Positions 15,919 to 23,885 of a stretch of DNA of 64,000 nucleotides are shown here, piece by piece; position 1 is the stretch's first letter; each line of letters begins with the position of its first letter. The DNA is taken from positions 23,738 to 87,737 of the forward strand of contig NZ_JAMBOS010000015.1 in NCBI RefSeq assembly GCF_023715705.1. Reading direction: 5' to 3'. This DNA is from Halalkalibacter oceani. Its GTDB lineage: Bacteria > Bacillota > Bacilli > Bacillales > Bacillaceae_D. Below the pieces are notes generated by a model that was given only the letters and a program-made list of their open reading frames with translations, ran no database searches and was not told the origin of the DNA. Position numbers and translations under genes: made by a program.

Positions 15919-16587
15919 ATGAGTCTTAAGAAACACAGTATCTGCATTAGAGTACCTAAAGTTTTTGACTGGGTGACTCGTCAGATTGACTTACCGACGA
16001 TCAGTTTTCGCGAACCGGAGCTGTCTAACTTGTTCTCTTGTACACAAACTCCAACGCCAGCCGTTGATTTATGTACATTCCTAGCGAACTATCCTAATTT
16101 CAGCAGCCATTGCCGTGTGCTGGAAGATTCACTTTTCACCCAGGAGGTGTTCCAATCCGGTGGCCGCAGTGAGGTGGAAGTGTCATTAGGTGACGGAAAA
16201 GACATCACGCTTGAAAAGGTCAAAGTATTGGCTAAAGGATTGCTTGAGGTTGATATTTTAGACCAAAACGGCAATGTGATTTGTACGTCTGATCCGATTG
16301 AGTTCGCGACAATCCAAACCTTCTATTTATGCGCTCCGGAAGGTACAGTCGTAGAAGCATTTATTTCTCACGGCGAGTGCGATTCTGAAATTGTCTGCAC
16401 AGGAACATTCGATCAGCTGGATATTTCTTTAACTTTCTGCTTAGATGTTCATGTCGTCGCTGACGTCAAATTGGAAGTGGAAGCTGCTTACTGCAAACCA
16501 CGCAAAGAGCTTCCTGTTGCCGACGTCATTTGCAAGACAGACAAATTCCCGCCACAATGCCCGCTCGTCTTCCCGGGGAAACATTAA
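15919..16587 (+). CDS. Cysteine-containing spore-surface protein candidate
   Basis: 222 residues; TTAGGAGG before the ATG. It begins MSLKKHSICIRVPKVFDWV and has nine or ten Cys spread along the chain (FSCTQ, DLCTF, VICTS, FYLCAP, GECDSEIVCTG, FCLDV, AAYCK). The rest is mostly beta-strand-like, with two similar blocks (VEVSLGDGKDITLEKVKVLAKGLLEVD and ISLTFCLDVHVVADVKLEVE). No signal peptide or membrane segment. The exact sigma-K promoter and strong terminator mark it as a late mother-cell gene. Disulfide cross-linking into the coat or exosporium would fit the Cys content. I do not recognise a named family. Confidence 0.7.
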   Translation: MSLKKHSICIRVPKVFDWVTRQIDLPTISFREPELSNLFSCTQTPTPAVDLCTFLANYPNFSSHCRVLEDSLFTQEVFQSGGRSEVEVSLGDGKDITLEKVKVLAKGLLEVDILDQNGNVICTSDPIEFATIQTFYLCAPEGTVVEAFISHGECDSEIVCTGTFDQLDISLTFCLDVHVVADVKLEVEAAYCKPRKELPVADVICKTDKFPPQCPLVFPGKH

Positions 16588-16740
16588 AGAGGGTCTCCTA
16601 AGCACCGCGTGAAGTCTGCGCAAAACGAAGCCGTCCCCCCTCTTTTCATAAACTAATAGAAGGAAGCCTCGCGTGGAGCCGCTGGAAGATTTCAATCGTC
16701 AGCTAAACGGCTGAGGACAGCGCGCGATGAAGCGATCTTC

Positions 16741-16793
16741 GAGGATGTCTCAAAAGGGAAACAATCCCCTTTTAAGACATCCTCTTATTTTTT
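16741..16793 (+). terminator. Rho-independent terminator after the 15919 gene
   Basis: A long stem GAGGATGTCTCAAAAGGG pairs, with one bulge, to CCCTTTTAAGACATCCTC and is followed by TTATTTTTT. Confidence 0.8.
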
Positions 16794-16853
16794 GATTCTT
16801 CTTCACCGCTTGCCTTCATACATATTTATAAGCTGGATGAGAGGAGGAGCATT

Positions 16854-17549
16854 ATGGATTCAAGATTATCAACGAGAAATAATGAGACAACGATACAGCT
16901 GCAACAGAAATTAATTCATTATCGCTCTGAACTGAAGAAATATTACCGTGTCATTGAAAAGCATCAAAAGAAGATTGCTGATCAGGCGGCGACGATTGCT
17001 TCATTAGAAGAACAGCTGCAGGCGGCCCCTTTGGAGCAGCCGAAGCCGGCCCTGCCGGAAGGAGCTGAACCGTTTTCCTGCTACTTTATTTATTCTTTGC
17101 TTGTTCCCTCGCGGATTGAGTCCAATGAAGAACCGGTGATCATCAAGGGAAGCTTCCTGATTACAAATTATGGAGCGGAGCCGTTATCAAGCCCTGTCAT
17201 TTGTCTTGCCTTCAGTCAGCCTTCTCTTGCTAATATTTCAGGTAAAATCACCCACCCCCGGAAACGGCAGCTTGATGAATTTATCATCGAGGATGAACAG
17301 CTCTACGGGGAATGGCAGTACCTTGAAGGCCACAGTCATAAAAAGATGAAGGACAGCGGCGAAATCTGGTTGAGACCGCTGCATTTACAGCAAATTGACA
17401 GCGGAGAGACAGTCCGCTTTTCTGATTTTGAAATTACCCTCCCGCTGACAACCGAGTACAAAAACATGTCGGTGAAAGGCTTTATTTACGGAGCTGAAAT
17501 TCCTGAAGGGCAGGCTGCTCTTAACCAGATCAGCGTTGCGCTAACATGA
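16854..17549 (+). CDS. Protein with coiled-coil N-terminus and beta-rich C-terminal domain
   Basis: 231 residues; GGAGGAG before the ATG. Residues about 15-60 form a coiled coil beginning QLQQKLIHYRSELKKY, a motif shared with the 4082 protein. A Pro-rich hinge follows, then a domain of about 150 residues (FSCYFIYSLLVPSRIES, IIKGSFLITNYGAEPLSSPVICLAF, GEIWLRPLHLQQIDSGETVRFSDFEI) that looks like a beta-sandwich. Family not recognised. The stop overlaps the start of the CgeB-like glycosyltransferase by four bases, so the two are co-translated and probably work together, for example by placing the enzyme on the spore surface. Confidence 0.75.
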   Translation: MDSRLSTRNNETTIQLQQKLIHYRSELKKYYRVIEKHQKKIADQAATIASLEEQLQAAPLEQPKPALPEGAEPFSCYFIYSLLVPSRIESNEEPVIIKGSFLITNYGAEPLSSPVICLAFSQPSLANISGKITHPRKRQLDEFIIEDEQLYGEWQYLEGHSHKKMKDSGEIWLRPLHLQQIDSGETVRFSDFEITLPLTTEYKNMSVKGFIYGAEIPEGQAALNQISVALT

Positions 17550-18523
17550 CGACCGCGACCAGGCATGTGCTGGTGCTGCGCTCGGGCTATGGCAAGGTGT
17601 ACAGGTATTTTGAAGACTCGCTCGTTTCTGCGCTTCAGAGCCTTGCCCTCAGCAGCAGCCTCGCACCGGCCCATCCGCTGAACACGGAAGCGCTGATAGA
17701 ATCATGCCGTCAGGAAAAGCCGGATCTCGTCCTGACGCTGCTCGGCTACCAGCTTGAGGCCCGATTTTGTGAGTGGCTTCAGGACAACGGGATTCCCCTT
17801 GCTGTCTGGCTAACAGAGGACCCTTATTTGATCGACCGTTCCTTACAGATTTTGCCCTATGCTAAAAAAGCCTTTACGATTGACCGGCAGGCGCTAAGCT
17901 ACTACCGGAAGCTCGGCTTCACCGATAGCGCTTTTCTGCCTTTGGCGACGAATCCGACTGTGTACAAACGTAGAAAGAGGCAGGGCGAGCCGGCCTACTC
18001 AATTTCCCTCGTCGGCTACCCTTATCAGGCGCGGGTCGACTTAATTCGTTTTCTTGCCGACCAGCTTACACTTCCAATCACCGTCGTCGGCGAATGGAAG
18101 GATATTTCTTTGCCTTCGCATGTTAACGTCGTCTCAAAATGGGTCACCCCGCAAGAAGTCGCTTTGTTTTACACAAACAGCCGGATCGTTCTGAACACCT
18201 ACCGTTCGGACAGCGATCCGGCCAATGAAAATTCAACCGGAATCAAAGGTACGAGCCTGAATAACCGTACATTTGAAATTGCCAGCTGTGGCGCTCTCCA
18301 AATAACAGAATACCGGCCAGAGCTTTATGATTTTTTTTCCGTTGATGAAATCCCGTCCTTTCGAACAAAGGAGGAATTGCCGGATAAGATTAAGCAGCTG
18401 CTCGCCGATCCTACCGGCGCCGACCAGACCGCGAACAACAGCTACCTCGCCGTCACCCGGCATCATACGTTCGAGCAGCGCCTCGCTAAACTGCTAAGCT
18501 ATTTTCCCGAGCTGAACGGATGA
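17546..18523 (+). CDS. CgeB-like glycosyltransferase
   Basis: 325 residues; starts at the ATGA overlap with the preceding gene. The N-terminal half has HVLVLRSGYGKVYRYFEDSLV, then PDLVLTLLGYQ and IPLAVWLTEDPYLIDRS, typical of the CgeB/YkvP group. The C-terminal half contains SLVGYPYQARVDLIRFL, VNVVSKWVTPQEVALFYTNSRIVLNTYRS and the acidic FEIASCGALQITE motif with the donor-site Glu. CgeB of B. subtilis is a sigma-K/GerE-dependent spore crust maturation protein, which fits this island. Sugar and acceptor are unknown. Confidence 0.8.
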   Translation: MTTATRHVLVLRSGYGKVYRYFEDSLVSALQSLALSSSLAPAHPLNTEALIESCRQEKPDLVLTLLGYQLEARFCEWLQDNGIPLAVWLTEDPYLIDRSLQILPYAKKAFTIDRQALSYYRKLGFTDSAFLPLATNPTVYKRRKRQGEPAYSISLVGYPYQARVDLIRFLADQLTLPITVVGEWKDISLPSHVNVVSKWVTPQEVALFYTNSRIVLNTYRSDSDPANENSTGIKGTSLNNRTFEIASCGALQITEYRPELYDFFSVDEIPSFRTKEELPDKIKQLLADPTGADQTANNSYLAVTRHHTFEQRLAKLLSYFPELNG

Positions 18524-18593
18524 GAGCGGAACAAAAGGTTGTTTTTTACTCGTTTACCCAGCGCTTAAAATTCGTTTCACCCTTCTCCCCTTT

Positions 18594-19712
18594 TCAGCTG
18601 TCCTCTGCCCGCCCGCTTTCCTGTAATCGGCTGGCCGCTTCAAGCACCTCCTCAGGCTGACGGACCAGCCCCGCTATTTTCTGGTAGAGCGCTTCAGCAT
18701 GAAATGGCGTGACAGCCCAGCCACCCTCTACCTTTTGCACAGCTTCGGCCTGGGCCCCGAGTTCAAAGCAGAGCACCGGATAGCCGCTGCTCAACGCTTC
18801 GTGGGTCGTATACGAGAACGTTTCTGGACAAATCGACGGAATTAGAACGAGGTCAATTTGATCGGCAGCAAGAAGGACCGGCAGCTGATCACGCTGAAAT
18901 TCCCCCCGCTGTATAAATACGGGACTTGCCTTCTTCGCCAGGAGATGATCGGCGTTCCCATAAAGAAACAGCTTTACCGGCAGCCTTCGCCGCTCCAGCT
19001 TGCCGATCAACTCCAGCACCTCCCTTGAGCCTTTATGGACAGCCATATGGCCGACAATCCCTATCCGTAGCTCTCCTGATCGTTTCGCTTCATCATTATT
19101 TAGCTGCCGGCGATGAACCGGATGGGGCTGCACCTCATAATTCAATCCGGGAAAATAGCCTTGCATCACTTCCTTGGCGGAGTAACTGGGGACGATGATC
19201 CGCCGTGCTTTTTGCAATAGCGCAAGCTGCCATCGCCTCCATTCATCAATTGAACACGCGCGCCCGACCATCTCCTCGATCAGGCGCCTTCCGATTCCCG
19301 CCTTGCTGCAATGTCGGCATATTCGTACCTCTTTCTCCTGTCCACAATAATGTCCTTTCGGCGTTATAAAGAAAAGCTGAGGGCAGGCGGCGAGATAATC
19401 GTGAATGTGGAGATCATACGGCTGGCGAAAAAGCTCCAAAAATGAAAGAAGCCGCTCGAGTGGAAACCCCCAGACGTGGTCGATCATCACCGCTTCGACT
19501 GGAGAGCACTTTAACCGTTGGAGAAAGGCGGGGCTGTCCAGCACTGTCAGCGGCCACTCGCTTTCTGTTTCGCCTTCAGTGAGAATCAGCTTTTGCTCGC
19601 GGACATAGAGGATGAGCAGCTCGGCGTCATGTTCGAGCGCCCATTGCTGACGAAACAGCCTCACTCCGCCGCCGCCATGATGAGTCAAGACGAGCACCCG
19701 CTTTGCCTTCAT
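18594..19712 (-). CDS. GT4 glycosyltransferase at the end of the rhamnose operon
   Basis: 372 residues from ATG 19712, which overlaps the rmlC stop (ATGA). It opens RVLVLTHHGGGGVRLF, contains HIHDYLAACPQLF and a Cys cluster (YCGQEKEVRICRHCSKAG) that may bind zinc, then the GT4 half with IGIVGHMAVHKGSREVLEL and SICPETFSYTTHEALSSGYPV, where PETFS...E is the donor-site motif. Translational coupling to rmlC makes a rhamnosyltransferase the first guess. The Cys-rich insertion also occurs in some large GT4 proteins of polysaccharide clusters. Confidence 0.8.
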   Translation of the reverse strand: MKAKRVLVLTHHGGGGVRLFRQQWALEHDAELLILYVREQKLILTEGETESEWPLTVLDSPAFLQRLKCSPVEAVMIDHVWGFPLERLLSFLELFRQPYDLHIHDYLAACPQLFFITPKGHYCGQEKEVRICRHCSKAGIGRRLIEEMVGRACSIDEWRRWQLALLQKARRIIVPSYSAKEVMQGYFPGLNYEVQPHPVHRRQLNNDEAKRSGELRIGIVGHMAVHKGSREVLELIGKLERRRLPVKLFLYGNADHLLAKKASPVFIQRGEFQRDQLPVLLAADQIDLVLIPSICPETFSYTTHEALSSGYPVLCFELGAQAEAVQKVEGGWAVTPFHAEALYQKIAGLVRQPEEVLEAASRLQESGRAEDS

Positions 19713-20164
19713 CGATGCTTCGTCTCCCAATTAAATGAAATGAGGGGATCATTATAGGCAAGACGATATTCATCCGGTCGCTCGGGCTGGTAGGCCTTCG
19801 TCGTCAAATACAACATGACGACCGGGGTTTCACCAAGCACCCGGTAGCCGTGAGCCACCCCGGCGGGAATCATCAAAATGAGCGGATTGTCCTCTCCCAT
19901 GTAGCACACCTGTGTTTCCCCATTCGTCGGCGATTCCTCACGCAGATCATAGAGCACGACCTGGGCATTCCCTCCAACAAAAAACCAGACATCATCCTGC
20001 TCTTTATGATAATGAAACGCCTTAATTACGCCGGGATACGATTTAGAAAGCGACCACTGTCCGAACTGGGACAGCAGATCTTCATCATTGCGGACGAGCT
20101 CCGCGAAAAAGCCGCGATCATCACAATGCTTCGTAATCTGCTTCAGCTTCACTCCGTTAATCAT
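19709..20164 (-). CDS. rmlC: dTDP-4-dehydrorhamnose 3,5-epimerase
   Basis: 151 residues from ATG 20164 (AAAGGAGG upstream; ATGA overlap with rmlD). Cupin fold with the catalytic His in IKAFHYHKEQDD, then DVWFFVGGNAQVVLYDLRE and IPAGVAHGYRVLGE, equivalent to the RmlC AHGF segment. It is shorter than the usual 180-185 residues, lacking part of the N-terminus, as in the spore-type SpsL branch. It epimerises C3 and C5 of dTDP-4-dehydro-6-deoxyglucose. Identity rests on motifs plus three neighbouring pathway genes. Confidence 0.87.
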   Translation of the reverse strand: MINGVKLKQITKHCDDRGFFAELVRNDEDLLSQFGQWSLSKSYPGVIKAFHYHKEQDDVWFFVGGNAQVVLYDLREESPTNGETQVCYMGEDNPLILMIPAGVAHGYRVLGETPVVMLYLTTKAYQPERPDEYRLAYNDPLISFNWETKHR

Positions 20165-21015
20165 CGCCGCTGCCTCCTTTCCTGTAAGTAGTGAATGAGC
20201 GTCGGCTTCCAATGAGCCGGCTCCGGCAGTCCGACAGCCGGCAACTGCTCCAATCCCAATACAGTCCGTGGCGGTCGAACGGCAATCCCTGGCTGCCTGA
20301 CTGTCTTTACCGGTTCTATCGCAGCCTCTTCCAGCTGCAACGATTCAATAATCACCTTCGCCATTTCGTAGCGGCTGCAGCTGCCTTTATTCGTCACATG
20401 AAATACCCGACCGCGCTGACCCGAGGCAAGTAGCCGCAAACAATAGCTGACTACATCCTCGACGTAGGTAGGCGAGCCGATTTGATCATCGACGACCGGG
20501 ATCGTGCGCTGCAAGGCGGTCCGCGCCACAATTTTTTCGATAAAGTCGTTTTCATGCCCGCCATAAAGCCAGGCGGTACGAACAATCAAGGCGCGGGGAT
20601 GGGCCTGCAAGGTCAGCTGCTCGCCAATCCATTTGCTCGCCCCGTAGACAGATAGCGGGGATGGGGGACTGTCCGGCTGATACGGTGTTGACGAATAAGC
20701 GGAAAAGACATAATCGCTGCTGATGGAAATTAAGTCAGCCTTGGCCTGCGCGGCGGAACGGGCGACATGAAAAGAACCGTGACTGTTAATGCGAAAGGCA
20801 TGTTCCGGATCGCGCTCACATTGATCAACATCCGTCAGCGCGGCACAGTGGATGACCAGCCCCGGCTGTTCTTCGGCCAACCGGGCGCGCACCTCTGCTT
20901 CCCTTGTCACGTCAAGCTGATCTTTCCCGCAGGCGACGACATCTGCTTTGTTCCTTAACCGCTGATAAAAGGCTCTCCCCAGCTGTCCCGCCCCTCCCGT
21001 GATGAGCACCTTCAT
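20161..21015 (-). CDS. rmlD: dTDP-4-dehydrorhamnose reductase
   Basis: 284 residues from ATG 21015, the longer frame lacking a better site. NADPH-binding GGAGQLGRAF, VIHCAALTDVDQCE, ISSDYVFSA, catalytic YGASKWIGEQ, VRTAWLYGG and the C-terminal RPPRTVLG are RmlD hallmarks. It reduces the 4-keto group to give dTDP-L-rhamnose. ATGA overlaps with both rmlB and rmlC make this a tightly coupled operon. Gene order rmlA-rmlB-rmlD-rmlC is that of B. subtilis spsIJKL, the spore coat polysaccharide rhamnose genes. Confidence 0.92.
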   Translation of the reverse strand: MKVLITGGAGQLGRAFYQRLRNKADVVACGKDQLDVTREAEVRARLAEEQPGLVIHCAALTDVDQCERDPEHAFRINSHGSFHVARSAAQAKADLISISSDYVFSAYSSTPYQPDSPPSPLSVYGASKWIGEQLTLQAHPRALIVRTAWLYGGHENDFIEKIVARTALQRTIPVVDDQIGSPTYVEDVVSYCLRLLASGQRGRVFHVTNKGSCSRYEMAKVIIESLQLEEAAIEPVKTVRQPGIAVRPPRTVLGLEQLPAVGLPEPAHWKPTLIHYLQERRQRR

Positions 21016-21977
21016 CGAAACGCCCCTTTCCTCCACTGATCACGGTACCATAAAACCGTATCCTCCAGCCCTTGAGCAAATGGCGTGACAGCCTGCCAGC
21101 CGAGCTGCCTTTTGAGCTTTTCCGAGGATAATGCATACCGTCTGTCATGCCCCTTGCGATCCTCGACAAAGGTGATCAGCTCTTCATCTTTACCGAGCAG
21201 CTGCAAAATACGTTTCACTGTTTCAAGATTTGTATATTCATGCGTACCGCCAATGTGATAGATTTCGCCCGGCACTCCTTTTTCCATAATGGTCATAATC
21301 GCCATGCAATGATCGTAAACATGCAGCCATTGCCTGCGGTGACCACCGTCGCCGTAAAGCGGGATCGTGTTGTTTTCCAGCGCATGCATAATCACTTTTG
21401 GAATCAGCTTTTCAGCATGCTGGTAGCGTCCGTAATTATTGGCGGCGCGCATAATGATCACCGGGAGGGAGAAGGTATGAACGTAAGAGTGAATCAGCAG
21501 GTCGGCACCGGCTTTACTGGCGGCATACGGATTACCCGGCCGGAGGAGGCCCGCTTCCGTTAACGGTGATGTTGTCGCTGCAAGTGAGCCGTAAACCTCG
21601 TCTGTCGACATATGGAGCAGCAATCCGCAGCGTCCCTGCCTTACTTGCTCTAGCAGATGATACGTCCCGAGGATATTCGTATCCAAGAAGGGTTTCGCCT
21701 CCGCAATGCTTCGGTCGACATGACTCTCGGCCGCCAGATGAATGACGACATCATACGATCTTTCAAAAAGCTGCCCAACCTCCGCCTGTTTTGTCACATC
21801 ACCTTCAATGAACTGAACTTGCCGCTCTTTGCTCAGCCTCTCCAGTTCACGTTGGTTTGCGGCATACGTAAGTGAATCAAAAATCGTCACGTCCTCATAA
21901 TTCATTTCCAGCAGGTAATAAACAAGATTCAAACCGATAAACCCTGCTCCGCCAGTAATAAGGATTGATCGTTGCAT
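21012..21977 (-). CDS. rmlB: dTDP-glucose 4,6-dehydratase
   Basis: 321 residues from ATG 21977, chosen for AAGGAGG upstream. GGAGFIGLNLVYYLL, HLAAESHVDRSI, STDEVYGSL, catalytic PYAASKAGADLL and RAANNYGRYQHAEKLIP are the RmlB signature blocks. It converts dTDP-glucose to the 4-keto-6-deoxy sugar with bound NAD. It follows rmlA by 11 bases. Confidence 0.94.
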   Translation of the reverse strand: MQRSILITGGAGFIGLNLVYYLLEMNYEDVTIFDSLTYAANQRELERLSKERQVQFIEGDVTKQAEVGQLFERSYDVVIHLAAESHVDRSIAEAKPFLDTNILGTYHLLEQVRQGRCGLLLHMSTDEVYGSLAATTSPLTEAGLLRPGNPYAASKAGADLLIHSYVHTFSLPVIIMRAANNYGRYQHAEKLIPKVIMHALENNTIPLYGDGGHRRQWLHVYDHCMAIMTIMEKGVPGEIYHIGGTHEYTNLETVKRILQLLGKDEELITFVEDRKGHDRRYALSSEKLKRQLGWQAVTPFAQGLEDTVLWYRDQWRKGAFR

Positions 21978-21988
21978 ACATATCCTCC

Positions 21989-22702
21989 TTAATAACCACC
22001 TAACCACTCATTTGCCAGCTGGTAGGTTTGATGCGTTCCGGCATCAATCCACCACCCTTTCAGCCGGTGCCATTCCAGTTCTCCCCTTTTGAGATAGCGA
22101 ATCAGGACATCGGTAATTTCCAGTTCATTTCGCGCCGATGGTGTAATCGCGGCAATATGATCGAACACCGTTGCATCAAAACAGTAAATTCCCGTCACCG
22201 CCCACTGCTTTCCTTTTATATCAGGCTTTTCCCGCAGCGAGACGAGCTCATTCTTTGCTGAAAGCGTCGCAATCGCGAATTGCTTCGGGTTGACCGTGGG
22301 CGACAGCAAGATTTGCGCAGGCCGTTCTGATTGAAGATAAGCCGCGAGATAGTCCGTTAAATCGTCTTCAAATAAATTATCACCGAGCAGCATCACGAAC
22401 TTCTCTCCGTTCGTAAAATTCTCAGCGAGCGCCAGAGCGGCGGCAATCCCATTTGGGGCGGGCTGCTCGATAAACTGGTAAGCAGGATAGAGATGCTCGA
22501 ACGGCTGCAGCACTTCAGCGAACATCGCTCTTTCCCCACGATTAATGACAATGGCGGCTTCTGTTACCCTCGCTTCTTTCATTTTCACAAGCGCCCAATG
22601 GATCATTGGCTTGCCGTGGACATGGAGCAAATGCTTATTGACGACCTTTGTTAAAGGATAGAGCCTCTTCCCCCTTCCTCCAGCTAAAATAATCCCTTTC
22701 AT
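21989..22702 (-). CDS. rmlA: Glucose-1-phosphate thymidylyltransferase
   Basis: 237 residues, the short SpsI-like form. The nucleotidyltransferase N-terminus is IILAGGRGKRLYPLTKVVNKHLLHVHGKPMI, with variant GRGKRL for the usual GSGTRL and the catalytic Lys region retained. LLGDNLFEDDL supplies the metal-binding Asp, and LEITDVLIRYL / KGWWIDAGTHQTY are typical of RmlA. It makes dTDP-glucose from dTTP and glucose 1-phosphate. AAGGGGTGATGAT precedes the ATG. Confidence 0.92.
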   Translation of the reverse strand: MKGIILAGGRGKRLYPLTKVVNKHLLHVHGKPMIHWALVKMKEARVTEAAIVINRGERAMFAEVLQPFEHLYPAYQFIEQPAPNGIAAALALAENFTNGEKFVMLLGDNLFEDDLTDYLAAYLQSERPAQILLSPTVNPKQFAIATLSAKNELVSLREKPDIKGKQWAVTGIYCFDATVFDHIAAITPSARNELEITDVLIRYLKRGELEWHRLKGWWIDAGTHQTYQLANEWLGGY

Positions 22703-22717
22703 ATCATCACCCCTTAG

Positions 22718-23071
22718 TTATTCACCGACTGATTTAACCCACGCTTCCAACATCGCCGCCAGTGCTGCCAGCGCAAGGATGACGAGGACCGGGTGAAAAA
22801 CAACGGGATAGAGCGTGACCCCTGCATACAAAAAAAGAGCACACCAGACCCCCATACACCAATAGCAGCTTATAAGCGTGCCAATAAAACGCTGTATGCC
22901 TCTGCCTTTCGGCTCGACAAATGTCACCGTTTCCCCATTTTCCTGTTTTTCTTCCACGAGGTTCTGGAACGGTTTGCGGATGAATTCGCAAATCGTATCA
23001 AATACAAGCAAATGAGTGAGGCGAAAAACAGCTAAAGCAAGAATCAAAAACTCAAATGGCGTCAGGCTCAT
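22718..23071 (-). CDS. DUF1360 membrane protein heading the rhamnose operon
   Basis: 117 residues from ATG 23071, with GGAAGTGGG upstream; GTG 23080 is an alternative. SLTPFEFLILALAVFRLTHLLVFD matches the start of the DUF1360 family (YngL-like), a small Bacillus group often linked to spores. A central RGIQRFIGTLISCYWCMGVWCALFLY has paired CxxC-type Cys inside a membrane segment, and a third segment ends the chain. It lies 15 bases before rmlA. A sigma-E/sigma-K type -10 (CATAGCGTA) is at 23114-23106. Its biochemical role is unknown. Confidence 0.82.
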   Translation of the reverse strand: MSLTPFEFLILALAVFRLTHLLVFDTICEFIRKPFQNLVEEKQENGETVTFVEPKGRGIQRFIGTLISCYWCMGVWCALFLYAGVTLYPVVFHPVLVILALAALAAMLEAWVKSVGE

Positions 23072-23105
23072 TGCGCCCACTTCCTCTTTTTACCGGCGTT
23101 AGTAA

Positions 23106-23114
23106 TACGCTATG
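23106..23114 (-). promoter_or_regulatory. Sporulation-type -10 element for the DUF1360-rml operon
   Basis: CATAGCGTA on the minus strand fits CATANNNTA (sigma-K) and the CATA core of sigma-E. The nearest AC is 13 bases upstream, not 16-17, so which factor reads it is open. Confidence 0.4.
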
Positions 23115-23158
23115 CGGGAGGCGGCTTGTATTAATCCATTTTTCCCTGCTAGACAAAC

Positions 23159-23185
23159 ACCTTTTTTCTCTTTGTACATAGGCTA
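23159..23185 (+). promoter_or_regulatory. Sigma-K promoter for the 23218 gene
   Basis: AC at 23159-23160, a 16-base spacer and CATAGGCTA at 23177-23185 match the sigma-K consensus exactly. The start codon is at 23218 with AAAGGAG between, leaving a leader of about 25 bases. Confidence 0.7.
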
Positions 23186-23217
23186 CTAGCATGATAAAGG
23201 AAAAGGAGTAGATTGAG

Positions 23218-23637
23218 ATGAATGAGTATTATCCTTACCCTCAGCAGCAGATGCGCCAGCAACCGTCTGTCCAGTTCCTCCCTCCGAGTGTTGTCGGCAA
23301 TTACGTTAACCAGTGGATTACAACTTCCATTTCCGGCTATGGTCAGGTCGTTGCCTACATTACTGATTTCAATCGGCACAATGGGATGGTTTCGATGTTT
23401 ATGTATCAGCCGCCTTACTATCAGCCGCAGTTCCTGCAAGTAAGCAATGTCGATCTCGTCGGCATCGCTCCGTACTATGGCCCGATTCCTCCAAGACCCG
23501 GCAGACCACCAGGCGGCGGTGGATGGCATCCTGGTGGAGGCCAGGGAGGCGGGTGGCACCCTGGTGGAGGCCAAGGTGGCGGCTTCTGGCCTTGGTTATT
23601 CCAGCAAACGTTCGGCTCCGGCCAGCAGCAAGGATAA
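23218..23637 (+). CDS. Tyr/Gln- and Gly-rich spore coat-like protein
   Basis: 139 residues; AAAAGGAG precedes the ATG. The N-terminus is Tyr/Pro/Gln-rich (MNEYYPYPQQQMRQQP), the middle (NYVNQWITTSISGYGQVVAYI, FLQVSNVDLVGIAPYYG) may fold as a small beta-domain, and the C-terminus has two perfect copies of GWHPGGGQGG followed by GFWPWLFQQTFG. The composition and exact sigma-K promoter mark it as a spore coat or exosporium protein. The His/Trp/Gly repeat recalls metal-binding octarepeats, but that is only a resemblance. The dispersed hairpin repeat follows the gene. Confidence 0.72.
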   Translation: MNEYYPYPQQQMRQQPSVQFLPPSVVGNYVNQWITTSISGYGQVVAYITDFNRHNGMVSMFMYQPPYYQPQFLQVSNVDLVGIAPYYGPIPPRPGRPPGGGGWHPGGGQGGGWHPGGGQGGGFWPWLFQQTFGSGQQQG

Positions 23638-23690
23638 ATCAGTGGCAGTGACGCAGTACTAATTTGCCTGCTTGCAACTTGAACAAAAAA

Positions 23691-23860
23691 GAGCTTGAGA
23701 CAAAACTAGCTTTGGACCTACTGGCAATGGCTTCACACGCCACAAGCCCGTTGTGAGAAACCCACTCACAACGGGCTTTAAAAGATCGTGGCGGTTCCGC
23801 TCATTGCTTAGAGGCTGGGCAAAAGGTTAAAAAAACAACCTTTGGTCCCAGCCTCTTTCA
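23691..23860 (+). repeat. Dispersed intergenic hairpin repeat, copy A
   Basis: It begins GAGCTTGAGACAAAACTAGC, has a core at about 23726-23808 with the 11-base-pair hairpin CCCGTTGTGAG/CTCACAACGGG, and ends in a terminator-like hairpin (GAGGCTGGG...CCCAGCCTC, then T's). About 120 bases are nearly identical, in inverse orientation, to 57203-57373. It sits between convergent genes. Confidence 0.85.
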
Positions 23861-23885
23861 AATTCTTATTTAGTTTGCCTCACAA

